Positions 5,602 to 13,239 of a stretch of 25,568 bases of DNA are shown here, piece after piece. The first letter of the stretch is position 1. Each line of letters begins with the position of its first letter. Position numbers and translations under genes: made by a program. A model generated the notes under the pieces. That model saw nothing but the letters and a program-made list of their open reading frames with translations, was not told where the DNA came from and did not search any database. Source of the DNA: a virus; the IMG/VR virus record IMGVR_UViG_3300038421_000076, positions 1 through 25,568 of that record; one strand, given 5' to 3'.

Positions 5602-6335
5602 TGCCTGAGCCTGCTAAGTTTGAGCTGAAGATCGAGCCTGCCGTTGCGGCTATTCTACTCACCATCGTCCCCGACGAGGCGGTTGTTGGCGGGAAGATGG
5701 TCAAGGTCCGTGCGACCCTCGCGAAGATGTTGGAGGATGGGAAGCTGGATGCGGGGGATTTCTTGACGGCCCTCGCGGCGTTTGCTGTGGGCGTGCCTGC
5801 GGATTCGAGGCCGGCCCCTCCGCCCATCCCTAATCCCATCCCTGCTCCGCCGGAACCTGCACCTCCGGTGCAACCGGACGAAGTGACCCTTGAACTGAAG
5901 TGGGCCTTCGAGCCGGGCACGGATGATGAGGGGCAGCAGGTGTTGGTGAATGTGCCTGTTGAACTACGCGGCAGCACTATCGTCTTCCCTTCCCACCCCG
6001 ATGTGACCAATGACCGCACGAAGATCACCATCGAGGCGGGGTTGCGGAAGGACGGGAAGGGCCTGCACTTCTCCGATCACCCCCATCTGATCGGTAGTAT
6101 CGAATTCATCGCAGAGCGCGATGGGGTGGTGTTGGGGACGATCGGTGGAAATGGCCTCGCGAACCCGCGGAGGGTTGATAACGGCGTGGGTTGGGGTGGG
6201 GATCGGTATGTGAAGACCCAGGGCACCCAGGGCGTCGCCAACATCCGCGTGAAGGGCGGGGCGATTCAGTTGTTCGCCCGTCACACCGCGAGTGGGGTTT
6301 CCAGCCCCCGCTTCTCCACCACCCCGAGCGTGTAA
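5601..6335 (+). CDS. Hypothetical two-domain protein with proline-rich linker
   Basis: A 244-residue protein from GTG 5601, coupled to the previous gene. Residues 1-66 form a small, mostly helical domain. Residues 67-93 are a proline/alanine linker (PAPPPIPNPIPAPPEPAPP). Residues 94-244 look beta-rich, with alternating hydrophobics and many glycines. No motif is recognised. A linker joining a small helical base to a beta domain is common in phage surface or accessory virion proteins, but the position ahead of the portal gives no firm clue. Confidence 0.75.
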   Translation: MPEPAKFELKIEPAVAAILLTIVPDEAVVGGKMVKVRATLAKMLEDGKLDAGDFLTALAAFAVGVPADSRPAPPPIPNPIPAPPEPAPPVQPDEVTLELKWAFEPGTDDEGQQVLVNVPVELRGSTIVFPSHPDVTNDRTKITIEAGLRKDGKGLHFSDHPHLIGSIEFIAERDGVVLGTIGGNGLANPRRVDNGVGWGGDRYVKTQGTQGVANIRVKGGAIQLFARHTASGVSSPRFSTTPSV

Positions 6336-6336
6336 C

Positions 6337-6717
6337 GTGCCCCTCTACGTCTTTAGGTGCGAGGGCGTAGAGCATGAAGGGGGGGCTCGGGAGTGGGAAG
6401 GGTATCTTCCGACCTGGGACTCCCCGAACGCCCTGTGCGCCTGTGGCGCACAGGGCGAACGTGTCTGGAGGGGGCGGCAGTACCATGCGGGCCTGGCGGG
6501 GTTCCCCCTCACAACTAGGATGTTGGACGGGGTTGAACGCACCTATGAAACACGCCAGGACTGGGAACTCGCCGTGAAGTCCAGGGGGTTGCGGATTCGG
6601 GACGATGCATCTTGGCTGGACGAGGAACCCGGCGAGCCGCGTTACGACTGGAAAACCGGTAAGGTCTCCTACCCAAACATGCACACCGTCCTCGGAGGGC
6701 GTGGCACGTGGATCTGA
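6337..6717 (+). CDS. FmdB-like protein with degenerate zinc ribbon
   Basis: A 126-residue protein from GTG 6337 beginning MPLYVFRCEG, the typical opening of FmdB-type zinc ribbons (MPxYxYRCxxC). The family normally has two CxxC knuckles. Here the first is reduced to C8 and the second reads CACG (C33, C35), so the full zinc site is missing. Residues after 50 resemble the long tails of phage FmdB-like proteins often found near the portal gene (Tyr/Arg/Asp-rich, HTVLGGRG near the end). The DNA of the second knuckle is part of a 13-bp perfect inverted repeat. The function of phage members is unknown to me. The end overlaps the next start by 10 bases. Confidence 0.65.
   Translation: MPLYVFRCEGVEHEGGAREWEGYLPTWDSPNALCACGAQGERVWRGRQYHAGLAGFPLTTRMLDGVERTYETRQDWELAVKSRGLRIRDDASWLDEEPGEPRYDWKTGKVSYPNMHTVLGGRGTWI
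6429..6457. repeat. Perfect 13-bp hairpin with 3-base loop, inside a gene
   Basis: CGCCCTGTGCGCC (6429-6441) pairs without mismatch with GGCGCACAGGGCG (6445-6457) around TGT. It encodes the zinc-knuckle segment of the FmdB-like protein. It is the longest short-loop stem I found in the window. Confidence 0.9.
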
Positions 6718-7010
6718 CACAAAGGCCCCTCCTAGTGATCGCAACTACCATCGCTGCCCTCTCCATCCCAACTGCTGATGCGGTGCTGATCGATGCGGTT
6801 GCGACAGCGATCAAGATCGTCGGCAGCGCGTGCGGGTTCATGTTGATCTGGTACGCGAAGAGGGTGGTGAGGAAGTTGGAAGTTGCCCTCGACTTCTTCG
6901 AGAAGGCCCCAGAGGATGCGTGGGTTAAGTTTGGGGAGTTGCAGGGTGATGTGCGGGCGTTGAAGGGGAGCGTGGCGGAGTTGCAACGCCTTGCGGGGGT
7001 GCCTAGGTAA
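6708..7010 (+). CDS. Small membrane protein, holin candidate
   Basis: A 100-residue protein from GTG 6708, overlapping the previous gene. Residues 8-25 (LLVIATTIAALSIPTADA) and 31-52 (AVATAIKIVGSACGFMLIWY) are hydrophobic and could form two membrane helices. Residues 53-100 are charged and helical (KRVVRKLEVALDFFEKAPED, then a Leu-rich stretch that may coil). Two helices plus a charged tail fits small phage holins, which open the host membrane at lysis. A coiled-coil virion or assembly membrane protein is the alternative. No endolysin gene is seen in the window to support the lysis role. Its stop overlaps the portal start (TAATG). Confidence 0.6.
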   Translation: MDLTQRPLLVIATTIAALSIPTADAVLIDAVATAIKIVGSACGFMLIWYAKRVVRKLEVALDFFEKAPEDAWVKFGELQGDVRALKGSVAELQRLAGVPR

Positions 7011-9031
7011 TGTGGAGCCTCCCTCTCAGTGTGCAGGAGGAGAATGCCCTGCTGGCGGCCCTTCAGGAGAAGGTCACGGCGGGGTGGCTGGCGTTGCAGG
7101 ATGAGCCTGCGTTTCTCGGCATTCAGGACACCATCCACTTCGTGAATGGCGCCCACGGGCTGGTGGAGAGCAACGCCCTCAGCAAGGTCCATCTCAACCG
7201 CGTCAGGAAGATCCACAGTGAACTCGCCGCGGTGCTCACTGATGTGAGGCCGTATGGGAGTTATGAGACGCAGGACGACAATGCGAAGCTCCTCGGGGAG
7301 GCCCTGAGTAATTGCAACACCCACTGGTGGCGGACGAGTAGGGTTGATAGGACTATTAGGGAAGCACTGTCGTTCGCTGGGGTTGGGGCGAGTGGGTATG
7401 TGTTGCTCCAACACATGCCGGATAGGGATGATATTGTCGCGAGTGTGGTAGACCCGCGGGATGTGGTCCCCATCGAGCCAGTCAATAGCGTTAGTATTCA
7501 AGACTGGCGTGGGGCCTGCATCCGCATTCGGATGCCACTGTCGGATGCACATAGGAGGTTCCCGGAGAAGCGGGCGTTCCTGAAGGAGTCGAACGGGAAC
7601 GGGTGGTTCGGGCCGGAGACATCCAGGGTGGCGGGGGCGGTGCGGCAGATTTGGAGCAGTTTCTGGGATAGTGTTCTAAATAGAAAGCGTCGGGTGGACC
7701 CGCCCGGGGTGGAGATCATGTTGATCCACTACCGGGATGATAGTGTTAACAGGACCGATGTGCCTATTGAAATGGGCGAGCCGGGGACGAATTGGGCGTA
7801 CACGGTGCAGCCGGGGGAGCGGATGTTCCCGCGGGGGCACGTGGTGATCTGCACGCCGGACACCATTTTGTGGAACGGACCCAATAGGTACTGGCATGGG
7901 AAGATTCCACTGGTGAAGTTCACCTTTGTGACGGCCCCGTGGACTATTTTGGGCCTGTCTATCATCCAGGACATCCTCCCCCTCCAGCATTCCCTCAATG
8001 AGAGCGTCCGTGGTCTCGACGATGCACGGAACAAGATCCTTCGCCGGGATGTGATCGCGGATCAGAAGGCCCTGCCTGAGAACGAGCTGAAGAAGATCGA
8101 TACCCGAATGCCTGGGGGGACATATTGGGTGAATACCCAGCTCACGGGGAGTGAGGGCTTCAGGTTTGGCGAGCCCCCGGACCTCGGCCCCTACTACCTC
8201 CAATACATGCAATTCCTCCTTGACCAGATGGACGATGTGAGTGGTGTGAGGGGCATCCAGGCATTCCAGCAACTGAAGCAGATGCCGTCGAGTAATACCA
8301 TTCAGGAATTCCTGAATGCGATGTCCCCCCTCCTGCGGGATATGGCGAGGAACTTGGAGGCATCTGTCGCGGAGTTGGAGGAGCTAATGCTCTTCAACTT
8401 CCTCCAGTTCTACTCCACGGAGAAGCGGAGGGAGATCCTCGGGGCGGATGGGCTGGCGGGGACGGACTTCGAGGGGGAGGCCGGGACGATGGTGCCGGGC
8501 GGGGGTGGGTCGCTCGAAGAGCGAGCGAGAAGGAGCGCGAAGCAGTTCAAGTTCGCCGTGGCCCCCAACACCTTTCTGAACATCAACAACATTACTGCCC
8601 GGATGATGAAGTACCAGCTCTGGAGTCAGGGCGGGTTGTCCACGAGGAGCATTTGGGAGGCGTTCGACATCCCCAACATCGGGAAGGCCCAGGGCGCGAC
8701 CGAGGCCGAGCAGATGATGTGGGAGCGGGAGAACGGCCTCCTGCAAGGCCCGACGAGGGAGTTGGTCCAAGTGCAGCTGGAGGCCCAGAAGGCCGCAGCC
8801 CTCGCGCAGGCGGCCCAGGCACAGCAGGCCCTCGCGCAGATGGGGATGCAGGCAGCGGGGGCTCCGCCGCAGGTTGGAGGAGCCGCTCTTGGAGGGGCTG
8901 CCCCTGAGGGGGCAGCTCCCGGCGGTGGGGCTCCACGTGGCCCGGGCCGGCCCCCAGAGGGAATCGAGGCCCCCCAGCTAGTAACCCGTGATGGGGGCAC
9001 TAGGCAGGTTGTGAGTAGGACTGGAGGTTAG
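7010..9031 (+). CDS. Portal protein
   Basis: A 673-residue protein placed before the scaffold and capsid genes. Portals form the dodecameric ring at one capsid vertex through which DNA enters and leaves. The length and helix-rich layout fit. Recognisable portal-like parts are the early VRKIHSELAAVLTDVRPYGS stretch, the region of VDPRDVVPIEP, the clip/stem-like LNESVRGLDDARNKILRRD and the long crown-like helices around LLRDMARNLEASVAELEELM. The last 80 or so residues are Ala/Gln/Gly/Pro-rich (QAAQAQQALAQMGMQAAG onward) and likely disordered, with a perfect 8-bp hairpin in the DNA. The identification rests on sequence character plus gene order. Confidence 0.85.
   Translation: MWSLPLSVQEENALLAALQEKVTAGWLALQDEPAFLGIQDTIHFVNGAHGLVESNALSKVHLNRVRKIHSELAAVLTDVRPYGSYETQDDNAKLLGEALSNCNTHWWRTSRVDRTIREALSFAGVGASGYVLLQHMPDRDDIVASVVDPRDVVPIEPVNSVSIQDWRGACIRIRMPLSDAHRRFPEKRAFLKESNGNGWFGPETSRVAGAVRQIWSSFWDSVLNRKRRVDPPGVEIMLIHYRDDSVNRTDVPIEMGEPGTNWAYTVQPGERMFPRGHVVICTPDTILWNGPNRYWHGKIPLVKFTFVTAPWTILGLSIIQDILPLQHSLNESVRGLDDARNKILRRDVIADQKALPENELKKIDTRMPGGTYWVNTQLTGSEGFRFGEPPDLGPYYLQYMQFLLDQMDDVSGVRGIQAFQQLKQMPSSNTIQEFLNAMSPLLRDMARNLEASVAELEELMLFNFLQFYSTEKRREILGADGLAGTDFEGEAGTMVPGGGGSLEERARRSAKQFKFAVAPNTFLNINNITARMMKYQLWSQGGLSTRSIWEAFDIPNIGKAQGATEAEQMMWERENGLLQGPTRELVQVQLEAQKAAALAQAAQAQQALAQMGMQAAGAPPQVGGAALGGAAPEGAAPGGGAPRGPGRPPEGIEAPQLVTRDGGTRQVVSRTGG
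8897..8916. repeat. Perfect 8-bp hairpin in the portal gene tail
   Basis: GCTGCCCC (8897-8904) pairs with GGGGCAGC (8909-8916) around TGAG, within the Gly/Ala/Pro-rich end of the portal gene. It lies about 200 bases before another, larger hairpin. Confidence 0.8.
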
Positions 9032-9033
9032 GA

Positions 9034-9852
9034 ATGCCAATTCCCATTTTACCGTTCCCGGATGAGGGGAATTGGAGTATTCCGGAGCAACCGCCTGGGC
9101 CTGCTCCGCAGGAGGGGGCGCCAGAGGCGCCCCCTCCGGAGGAGGCACCGGCCCTCCCCCAACCCCCAGGCAGGCGTAAGACCTCCATGTACAATGGAAG
9201 GGAATACTACTGGGATGGAAGGTGGTTGGTTGATAAGGAGGCGGTGGATAGCGCGGCGGCCGCTGCGGGGATCGATGCTGGGACGCTGTTGGAGGATCCG
9301 AGGTTCTCGGATCTAGTTATTGGTAACAGGATCTCCCGGAGAGACGCAGCGGTTAAGGACCGCATGCGGAACGTCGCCGCGTGGAATGATGCTAACTGGA
9401 CCCCCGGGGCGAAGGAGGCGGGCTTCGGGAACTGGCGTGCCATGCGGAAGGCCCTTGTGGACAGCCCGGCCTTCAAGGCCCTCCCGCAGAGCGAGCAGGA
9501 ATATCTCTGGCAGGCTGGCCCGGGTGCGTGGGTGGAGAGTGGGATTTTGACGGGCCGAGGGGCGCCCCAGGCGCCTCCAACAGACCCAGCGGAGCAACTC
9601 CCGCCGCCCCCGACCAACCGCCCCGCCCCCACCGGCCCAATTTACTCTGCCCCGCGCGTTGCGCCGACCACTCGGCCGGTTTCCACCGCGCGGACGGCCC
9701 CAACAATCCCAGTCCCCTCCCCAACCCCCTACTCCCTCCCCGCCCCGCCAACAACGAAGCCCTTCGCCCCACCCGCGACTGACAACACTGGCATCGGACA
9801 GTTCCCCGGGGGCGGGAAGATTGCTTTCCCGAAGTTGAAGGGGCTCTTGTAG
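9034..9852 (+). CDS. Hypothetical proline-rich protein between portal and scaffold
   Basis: A 272-residue protein starting at ATG 9034, two bases after the portal stop, behind GGAGGTTAGGA. Residues 1-48 are Pro/Glu/Ala-rich, residues 50-175 form a compact, Trp/Tyr/Arg-containing domain (YNGREYYWDGRWLVDKEAV onward), and residues 176-255 are a long Pro/Thr/Ala tail with repeats of the type APTTRP and PTTKP. The order disordered-folded-disordered suggests a virion-associated or portal-binding protein, such as one lost or ejected during infection. I know no family. The 5' part carries a 12-bp perfect hairpin. Confidence 0.75.
   Translation: MPIPILPFPDEGNWSIPEQPPGPAPQEGAPEAPPPEEAPALPQPPGRRKTSMYNGREYYWDGRWLVDKEAVDSAAAAAGIDAGTLLEDPRFSDLVIGNRISRRDAAVKDRMRNVAAWNDANWTPGAKEAGFGNWRAMRKALVDSPAFKALPQSEQEYLWQAGPGAWVESGILTGRGAPQAPPTDPAEQLPPPPTNRPAPTGPIYSAPRVAPTTRPVSTARTAPTIPVPSPTPYSLPAPPTTKPFAPPATDNTGIGQFPGGGKIAFPKLKGLL
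9111..9137. repeat. Perfect 12-bp hairpin with 3-base loop, inside a gene
   Basis: GGAGGGGGCGCC (9111-9122) pairs exactly with GGCGCCCCCTCC (9126-9137) around AGA. It is flanked by a smaller CCTGC/GCAGG pair on the left and by the palindrome CCTCCGGAGG on the right, so about 45 bases are nearly all self-complementary. It encodes the Pro/Glu-rich N-terminus of the protein at 9034-9852. Confidence 0.9.
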
Positions 9853-9881
9853 TTGACCCCCTCACCCTAGTGTGATATAAT
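9853..9881 (+). promoter_or_regulatory. Strong sigma-70-type promoter ahead of the capsid assembly genes
   Basis: TTGACC at 9853-9858 begins right after the stop codon of the previous gene. TATAAT lies at 9876-9881, 17 bases away, with TGA before it (extended -10). This is the closest match to consensus in the window. It should add transcripts for the small basic peptide, scaffold and major capsid protein, which are needed in large amounts. Confidence 0.9.
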
Positions 9882-9917
9882 ACCCACATTCACCAGTTTT
9901 CCCAAATAGGAGACCCC

Positions 9918-10013
9918 ATGGCCTACGGTAAGGGGGGTAAGTTGGGTGCTGCTAAGAAGCAGCCGCCCATCGTCACCCCCTTCAAGGACGCGCTGAAGAA
10001 GAGGGCCACCTAA
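9918..10013 (+). CDS. 31-residue basic peptide
   Basis: Found by eye downstream of the promoter. ATG 9918 has AGGAG five bases upstream. The peptide starts MAYGKGGKLGAAKKQPPIVT and ends with a Lys/Arg helix (DALKKRAT); it has eight basic residues and one acidic. It is the first gene of a transcript from the window's strongest promoter, so it should be abundant. Basic peptides of this size in virion operons can bind DNA or capsid interiors, but no family is recognised. A leader-peptide role for downstream genes is also possible, since its stop sits in a small hairpin just ahead of the next start. Confidence 0.7.
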   Translation: MAYGKGGKLGAAKKQPPIVTPFKDALKKRAT

Positions 10014-10020
10014 CGGTGGC
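10005..10020 (+). repeat. Small hairpin over a stop/start junction
   Basis: GCCACC (10005-10010) pairs with GGTGGC (10015-10020) around TAAC, which contains the stop of the basic peptide. The ATG of the next gene follows two bases later. Ribosomes ending the peptide would open it, a plausible coupling device. Confidence 0.55.
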
Positions 10021-10021
10021 A

Positions 10022-10240
10022 ATGCCAGACCGTCAGCGCCTCCTGGCGCTGTACGAGTGCGAGAAGGCCATCTCCAACCTGGCGAAGCTCGTGCCAGAGG
10101 CGGCGGCGGAACTCGCAGAGTTGAAATCTCGGGTAAGGGGCATGGTTGTCCAACCCGAGGGGGGGATGGAAGAGCCCCCCGAGCCGTTCGAGGAGGAGGA
10201 GGACATCTCCCCCTCTCTAGGCTTCAGCCTAGACCGCTAA
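10022..10240 (+). CDS. Small coiled acidic protein
   Basis: A 72-residue protein. Residues 1-40 are a Leu/Ala-rich amphipathic helix (LLALYECEKAISNLAKLVPE), probably a coiled coil. Residues 44-62 are Pro/Glu-rich and very acidic (EEPPEPFEEEED). ATG 10022 is preferred; GTG 10016 in the same frame lies inside a hairpin. There is no strong ribosome site, so translation probably depends on the gene before it. The charge is opposite to that of the basic peptide upstream, so the two might interact. A head-assembly helper role is suggested by its position only. Confidence 0.65.
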   Translation: MPDRQRLLALYECEKAISNLAKLVPEAAAELAELKSRVRGMVVQPEGGMEEPPEPFEEEEDISPSLGFSLDR

Positions 10241-10263
10241 CCGCCGTTCCGGCGGGGCGTTTT
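10217..10263 (+). terminator. Double hairpin, possible partial terminator before the scaffold gene
   Basis: CTAGGC (10217-10222) pairs with GCCTAG (10227-10232) around TTCA, and CCGCCG (10241-10246) pairs with CGGCGG (10250-10255) around TTC. The second is followed by GGCGTTTTC, with only a short T-run (10260-10263). It resembles a weak intrinsic terminator or an RNA processing site. Since scaffold and capsid genes follow without a new promoter, complete termination here is unlikely. Confidence 0.5.
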
Positions 10264-10285
10264 CAGATAGAAAGGACGGCACATA

Positions 10286-11131
10286 GTGCCTAAGCCGAAG
10301 GAGAAGGATCCGGGCTTCGCGGAGTTCATCGCGGAGATTCGCGGGGAGACCGCGAAGATTGAGGACGCGGAGACGAAGGCAGCTTGGGAGAAGGTGCTTG
10401 GGGATGAGGAGCGGGCGAGGCAGATTTTCCGAGGGGGCCTGCGCGAGAAGGACTACTACCGCCGCCTGAATGATGTGAATGCGGAGAAGGAGAAGCTGAC
10501 GGCGGACCGGGTGAAGTGGGAGGCGTGGCACGCTAAGGCTAACGCGGATTACACGAAGGCCCTCGCGGAGCGAGACGCCGCTGTTGCGGAGTTGGAGAGT
10601 CAGGCGAGTGCGTTCGAGAAGGCAGGGTTGGACGATGATGCTGCCCGCCTGCGCGCGAAGAAGGACATCCTCCCGGCGGAGTCGGCCCTTGCAGAGATGC
10701 GGAGGGAGCTGGATGAGCTGAAGGCGGGCAGGGCGCAGTTGGAGACGGGCCTTAACAACGTGACCGCCGGTGCCCCTGCTCTCACCGCCGCCTTCGTCAA
10801 AAAGGCGCGCCAGCTCTCGAAGGAGGGCTTCGAGTTTGATGAGGAGGAGGTGCTGAGGCAGGTTTACAAGGGCACCGACCCCAACCTCGCGTTCGAAGAT
10901 GCCGTGCGTGAGCAGCGTGAAAAGCGTGCTGCTGAGGACTTGGAGAAGAGGCTCGCAGAGGCCAGGAAGGCCGGTCGCGAGGAGGCGTTAACAGCAAAAG
11001 CCGCCCCAGATGCGTTCGCACCGGGGTTCATGAGTCCGTTCTTCGCGAGTGGGGGCAAGCCGGTGGATAAACTGGCGGAGGCCCGACAGGAAGCGGCGAA
11101 GATGGCGATGAGCTTCGGCAGGCCGGCGTAG
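10286..11131 (+). CDS. Capsid scaffolding protein
   Basis: A 281-residue, highly charged, almost entirely helical protein directly before the major capsid gene, which is the classic scaffold position. Scaffolds fill the procapsid, guide shell assembly and leave before packaging. Long coiled-coil runs are evident (residues 70-160 and 190-240, rich in Glu/Lys/Ala/Arg heptads). The C-terminus, with PGFMSPFFASGG followed by a basic/Met-rich helix, is where scaffolds usually touch the capsid. GTG 10286 has AAAGGA 9 bases upstream. No protease motif is seen, so no fused maturation protease is evident. Confidence 0.85.
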   Translation: MPKPKEKDPGFAEFIAEIRGETAKIEDAETKAAWEKVLGDEERARQIFRGGLREKDYYRRLNDVNAEKEKLTADRVKWEAWHAKANADYTKALAERDAAVAELESQASAFEKAGLDDDAARLRAKKDILPAESALAEMRRELDELKAGRAQLETGLNNVTAGAPALTAAFVKKARQLSKEGFEFDEEEVLRQVYKGTDPNLAFEDAVREQREKRAAEDLEKRLAEARKAGREEALTAKAAPDAFAPGFMSPFFASGGKPVDKLAEARQEAAKMAMSFGRPA

Positions 11132-11158
11132 ATAGCTGGGAGCGGGTGGAGGTAGTAG

Positions 11159-12223
11159 ATGTTTGAAATGTCGGGCTTCTTGCCCCTGGTCAACACTCTT
11201 GCCCAGAGGTATGTGGAGCCCATCCTGCATGATGGTGTTCTGCGAAACGACCCGCTCCCTGCAATGCTGAAGAGGAAGTGTCTGAAGCCGTATCGGGGTG
11301 GCATTTCCTGGCAGCAAAACGCGACGTACGACCTGTTGGATGTGTTGGATGTTGCGAAGTCCAACGTTAGCTACCCGACTTCCACGAACACTCATCAGGT
11401 TGAGACGGGCTACCAGTTCGACATCCGGAGCAAGTTGGTTCCGCTGAGTGTGGACCTGGCGCAGTTGTCCACCGACCTCTGGGGCACTAACGTGAATCTG
11501 GACTACCTGGAGACGCGACTGCAACTCGCGGCCCTCTCGATGAGCGCGAAGATTGCGACGGACTGCTATCGGGATGGCACGCAGGCGGGCCGGACGCTGG
11601 CGATGAATGGCCTTGATGAAGCCCTCAATGATGGTAGCACCAATGGCTGGCAGGGCGTGACCTTCGCGAACTACGGTACGGTCGCGCGGAGCGCGGTGAA
11701 CGGTGCGACTAGCTCCCCCATGACCGGCCCGACGGCCAACTTCGCGGGCGGCAGCCTCACCCTCACCAGCGTCGAAGACGCATGGGCGAGTGTGTGGTAC
11801 GGAGACGAGAAGCCCGACTACATGCTGACGACCATCAAGGGCTTCAGCATCCTGAAGAGGGTGATCTACAACCCGGCCATTCGGCTGGAGCAGGCGCCCG
11901 ATCAGGAGTTCGGCTTCCTGAGTTATGTGTACAACGGCACCCCCGTTCATGCGAGCCACTACGCCCCCGGCTCCCGCACGGCGAGTGCCGCCGATACCAA
12001 GATCGGCTACAGCGCCATCACGGGCGAGACGCTTTGGTTCCTCAACAGCAAGCACATCAACTTCCACGTGAGCACCAACCCGATGCGGAGCTTCGCCCTT
12101 TGGCCCTTCCAGTTGATCCCCGGCACGCAGCAGGCCGTGGCGCAGTACATCGCGGACGTTAACCTCACTGTGACCCCAGGCAGTAACCGCTTCATGCGCT
12201 ACCTGTTCGGATTCACGGACTAA
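11159..12223 (+). CDS. Major capsid protein
   Basis: A 354-residue protein following the scaffold gene, with a good ribosome site (GGTGGAGGTAGTAG) before ATG 11159. It forms the icosahedral shell, presumably with the HK97-type fold. Features are a long N-terminal arm (VNTLAQRYVEPILHDGVLRN), mixed alpha/beta sequence with TDLWGTNVNLDYLETRLQLA as a likely spine helix region, a glycine-containing insertion around residues 170-200 and a C-terminal TNPMRSFALWPFQLIPGTQQ segment that looks like P-domain strands. No cleavage propeptide is obvious. The call rests on order, length and composition. Confidence 0.87.
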   Translation: MFEMSGFLPLVNTLAQRYVEPILHDGVLRNDPLPAMLKRKCLKPYRGGISWQQNATYDLLDVLDVAKSNVSYPTSTNTHQVETGYQFDIRSKLVPLSVDLAQLSTDLWGTNVNLDYLETRLQLAALSMSAKIATDCYRDGTQAGRTLAMNGLDEALNDGSTNGWQGVTFANYGTVARSAVNGATSSPMTGPTANFAGGSLTLTSVEDAWASVWYGDEKPDYMLTTIKGFSILKRVIYNPAIRLEQAPDQEFGFLSYVYNGTPVHASHYAPGSRTASAADTKIGYSAITGETLWFLNSKHINFHVSTNPMRSFALWPFQLIPGTQQAVAQYIADVNLTVTPGSNRFMRYLFGFTD

Positions 12224-12238
12224 GGAAGGGGGATAGAG

Positions 12239-12868
12239 ATGGCGACTGGTAACCTGTTCGTCCCCCGTCTGGACATCACCACGGGCGACCCTGCGACCGT
12301 TAACGACACTTCCTCGCAGCTCCACTACACCGGGCAGCTCGGGCAGTGGGGCTTCGTGTACCCGACGACCTCCTACTGGAGCACCTTCGGGCTTGGTGGG
12401 CGACCCCTCGCGATTCAGTACGTCCAGCGAAGCGCGACCGACGCAACCACCCTCGCGGTGGGTGCGTTGGCATTCATCAAGGACTACGATGATTTCGTCG
12501 TCACCGCGGACTCCAGCGACTCCCTCAGTGATGCTAATAACATCTACAACTGTGTGGGGGTGTTTCTGGGCTCCACCCTCGCGGCAGGCAACCGCGGCTT
12601 CATCGCCATCGGCGGTGTTGCCCCGATCCTGCTGAAGGGCTCTCCCACGGTCGCTGCGGCTGCGACGGGCGCGCAGGTGGCGATCCCGGAGAGCACGGTT
12701 GACCTCGCGGCTGATAGCGTTGGTGCTACCGAAATCGCGGCCACCCCCGACATCTTCCGCCGAGTCGTCGCGAAGATCCTGAGTGCGAAGAACACCCCCA
12801 CTGGCATCGGCACGAACGTGGTCAAGGGGGAGCTGTTCCCGTACAAGGGCGGCTTGGGGGGCTTCTAA
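12239..12868 (+). CDS. Probable capsid decoration or head protein
   Basis: A 209-residue protein 15 bases after the capsid gene, behind GGAAGGGGGATAGAG. It is beta-rich with many Gly/Ala/Thr and few charges. Residues near 100-130 (GVFLGSTLAAGNRGFIAIGG) and a Thr/Ala-rich middle are typical of small phage capsid-surface proteins. Genes at this position often encode decoration proteins that cement the shell. No signature residue proves it; a minor head or completion protein is the alternative. The stop overlaps the next start (TAATG). Confidence 0.6.
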   Translation: MATGNLFVPRLDITTGDPATVNDTSSQLHYTGQLGQWGFVYPTTSYWSTFGLGGRPLAIQYVQRSATDATTLAVGALAFIKDYDDFVVTADSSDSLSDANNIYNCVGVFLGSTLAAGNRGFIAIGGVAPILLKGSPTVAAAATGAQVAIPESTVDLAADSVGATEIAATPDIFRRVVAKILSAKNTPTGIGTNVVKGELFPYKGGLGGF

Positions 12869-13227
12869 TGGCTGTGACCTTCACTGCTGCCAGGCAGGGC
12901 GACCGGCAGCGGGTGGGGACTGAGGCTATGGGTCACTTCCGGGTGACCTGTGCGGGGACTACGAGTGATAACGGGGACACGTTGTCCCCGTCCACCTTTG
13001 GAATGGCGGCTCTCCGGCACGTGATCCTCAGCTCCAACGCGGTTGACTCTGCTAGTAACCCCGAGAACGCCCTTGTGCTGGGCCTTGTTGAGCCCACCAC
13101 GGGGACGTTCAAGGTGACCTTCCATTCGCAGGCGACGGCGGGGGCCACTACCCCCCTCGCGGCGATCACCGACGGTACATCCGTTGCTAACTACGTCTTC
13201 CATGTGACCGTGTTCGGGACGGAATAA
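12868..13227 (+). CDS. Small beta-rich virion protein
   Basis: A 119-residue protein coupled to the previous gene. It is almost all beta-type sequence with Thr/Val alternation (HFRVTCAGTTSDNGDTLSPS, later TGTFKVTFHSQATAG). The size and composition suit a second capsid-surface or stabilising protein. No family is recognised. Confidence 0.65.
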   Translation: MAVTFTAARQGDRQRVGTEAMGHFRVTCAGTTSDNGDTLSPSTFGMAALRHVILSSNAVDSASNPENALVLGLVEPTTGTFKVTFHSQATAGATTPLAAITDGTSVANYVFHVTVFGTE

Positions 13228-13239
13228 GGTAGGTAGATA

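Noticed and set aside
6515-7552. Minus-strand open frame of 345 codons opposite the membrane protein and portal genes
   Set aside because: It covers four chained rightward genes with clear starts and overlaps, so it is best explained as a shadow.
10988-12325. Long minus-strand open frame opposite the major capsid gene (445 codons)
   Set aside because: It is the antisense shadow of a GC-rich gene: Arg/Val/Gly-rich, no ribosome site, and overlaps the well-supported scaffold and capsid genes.
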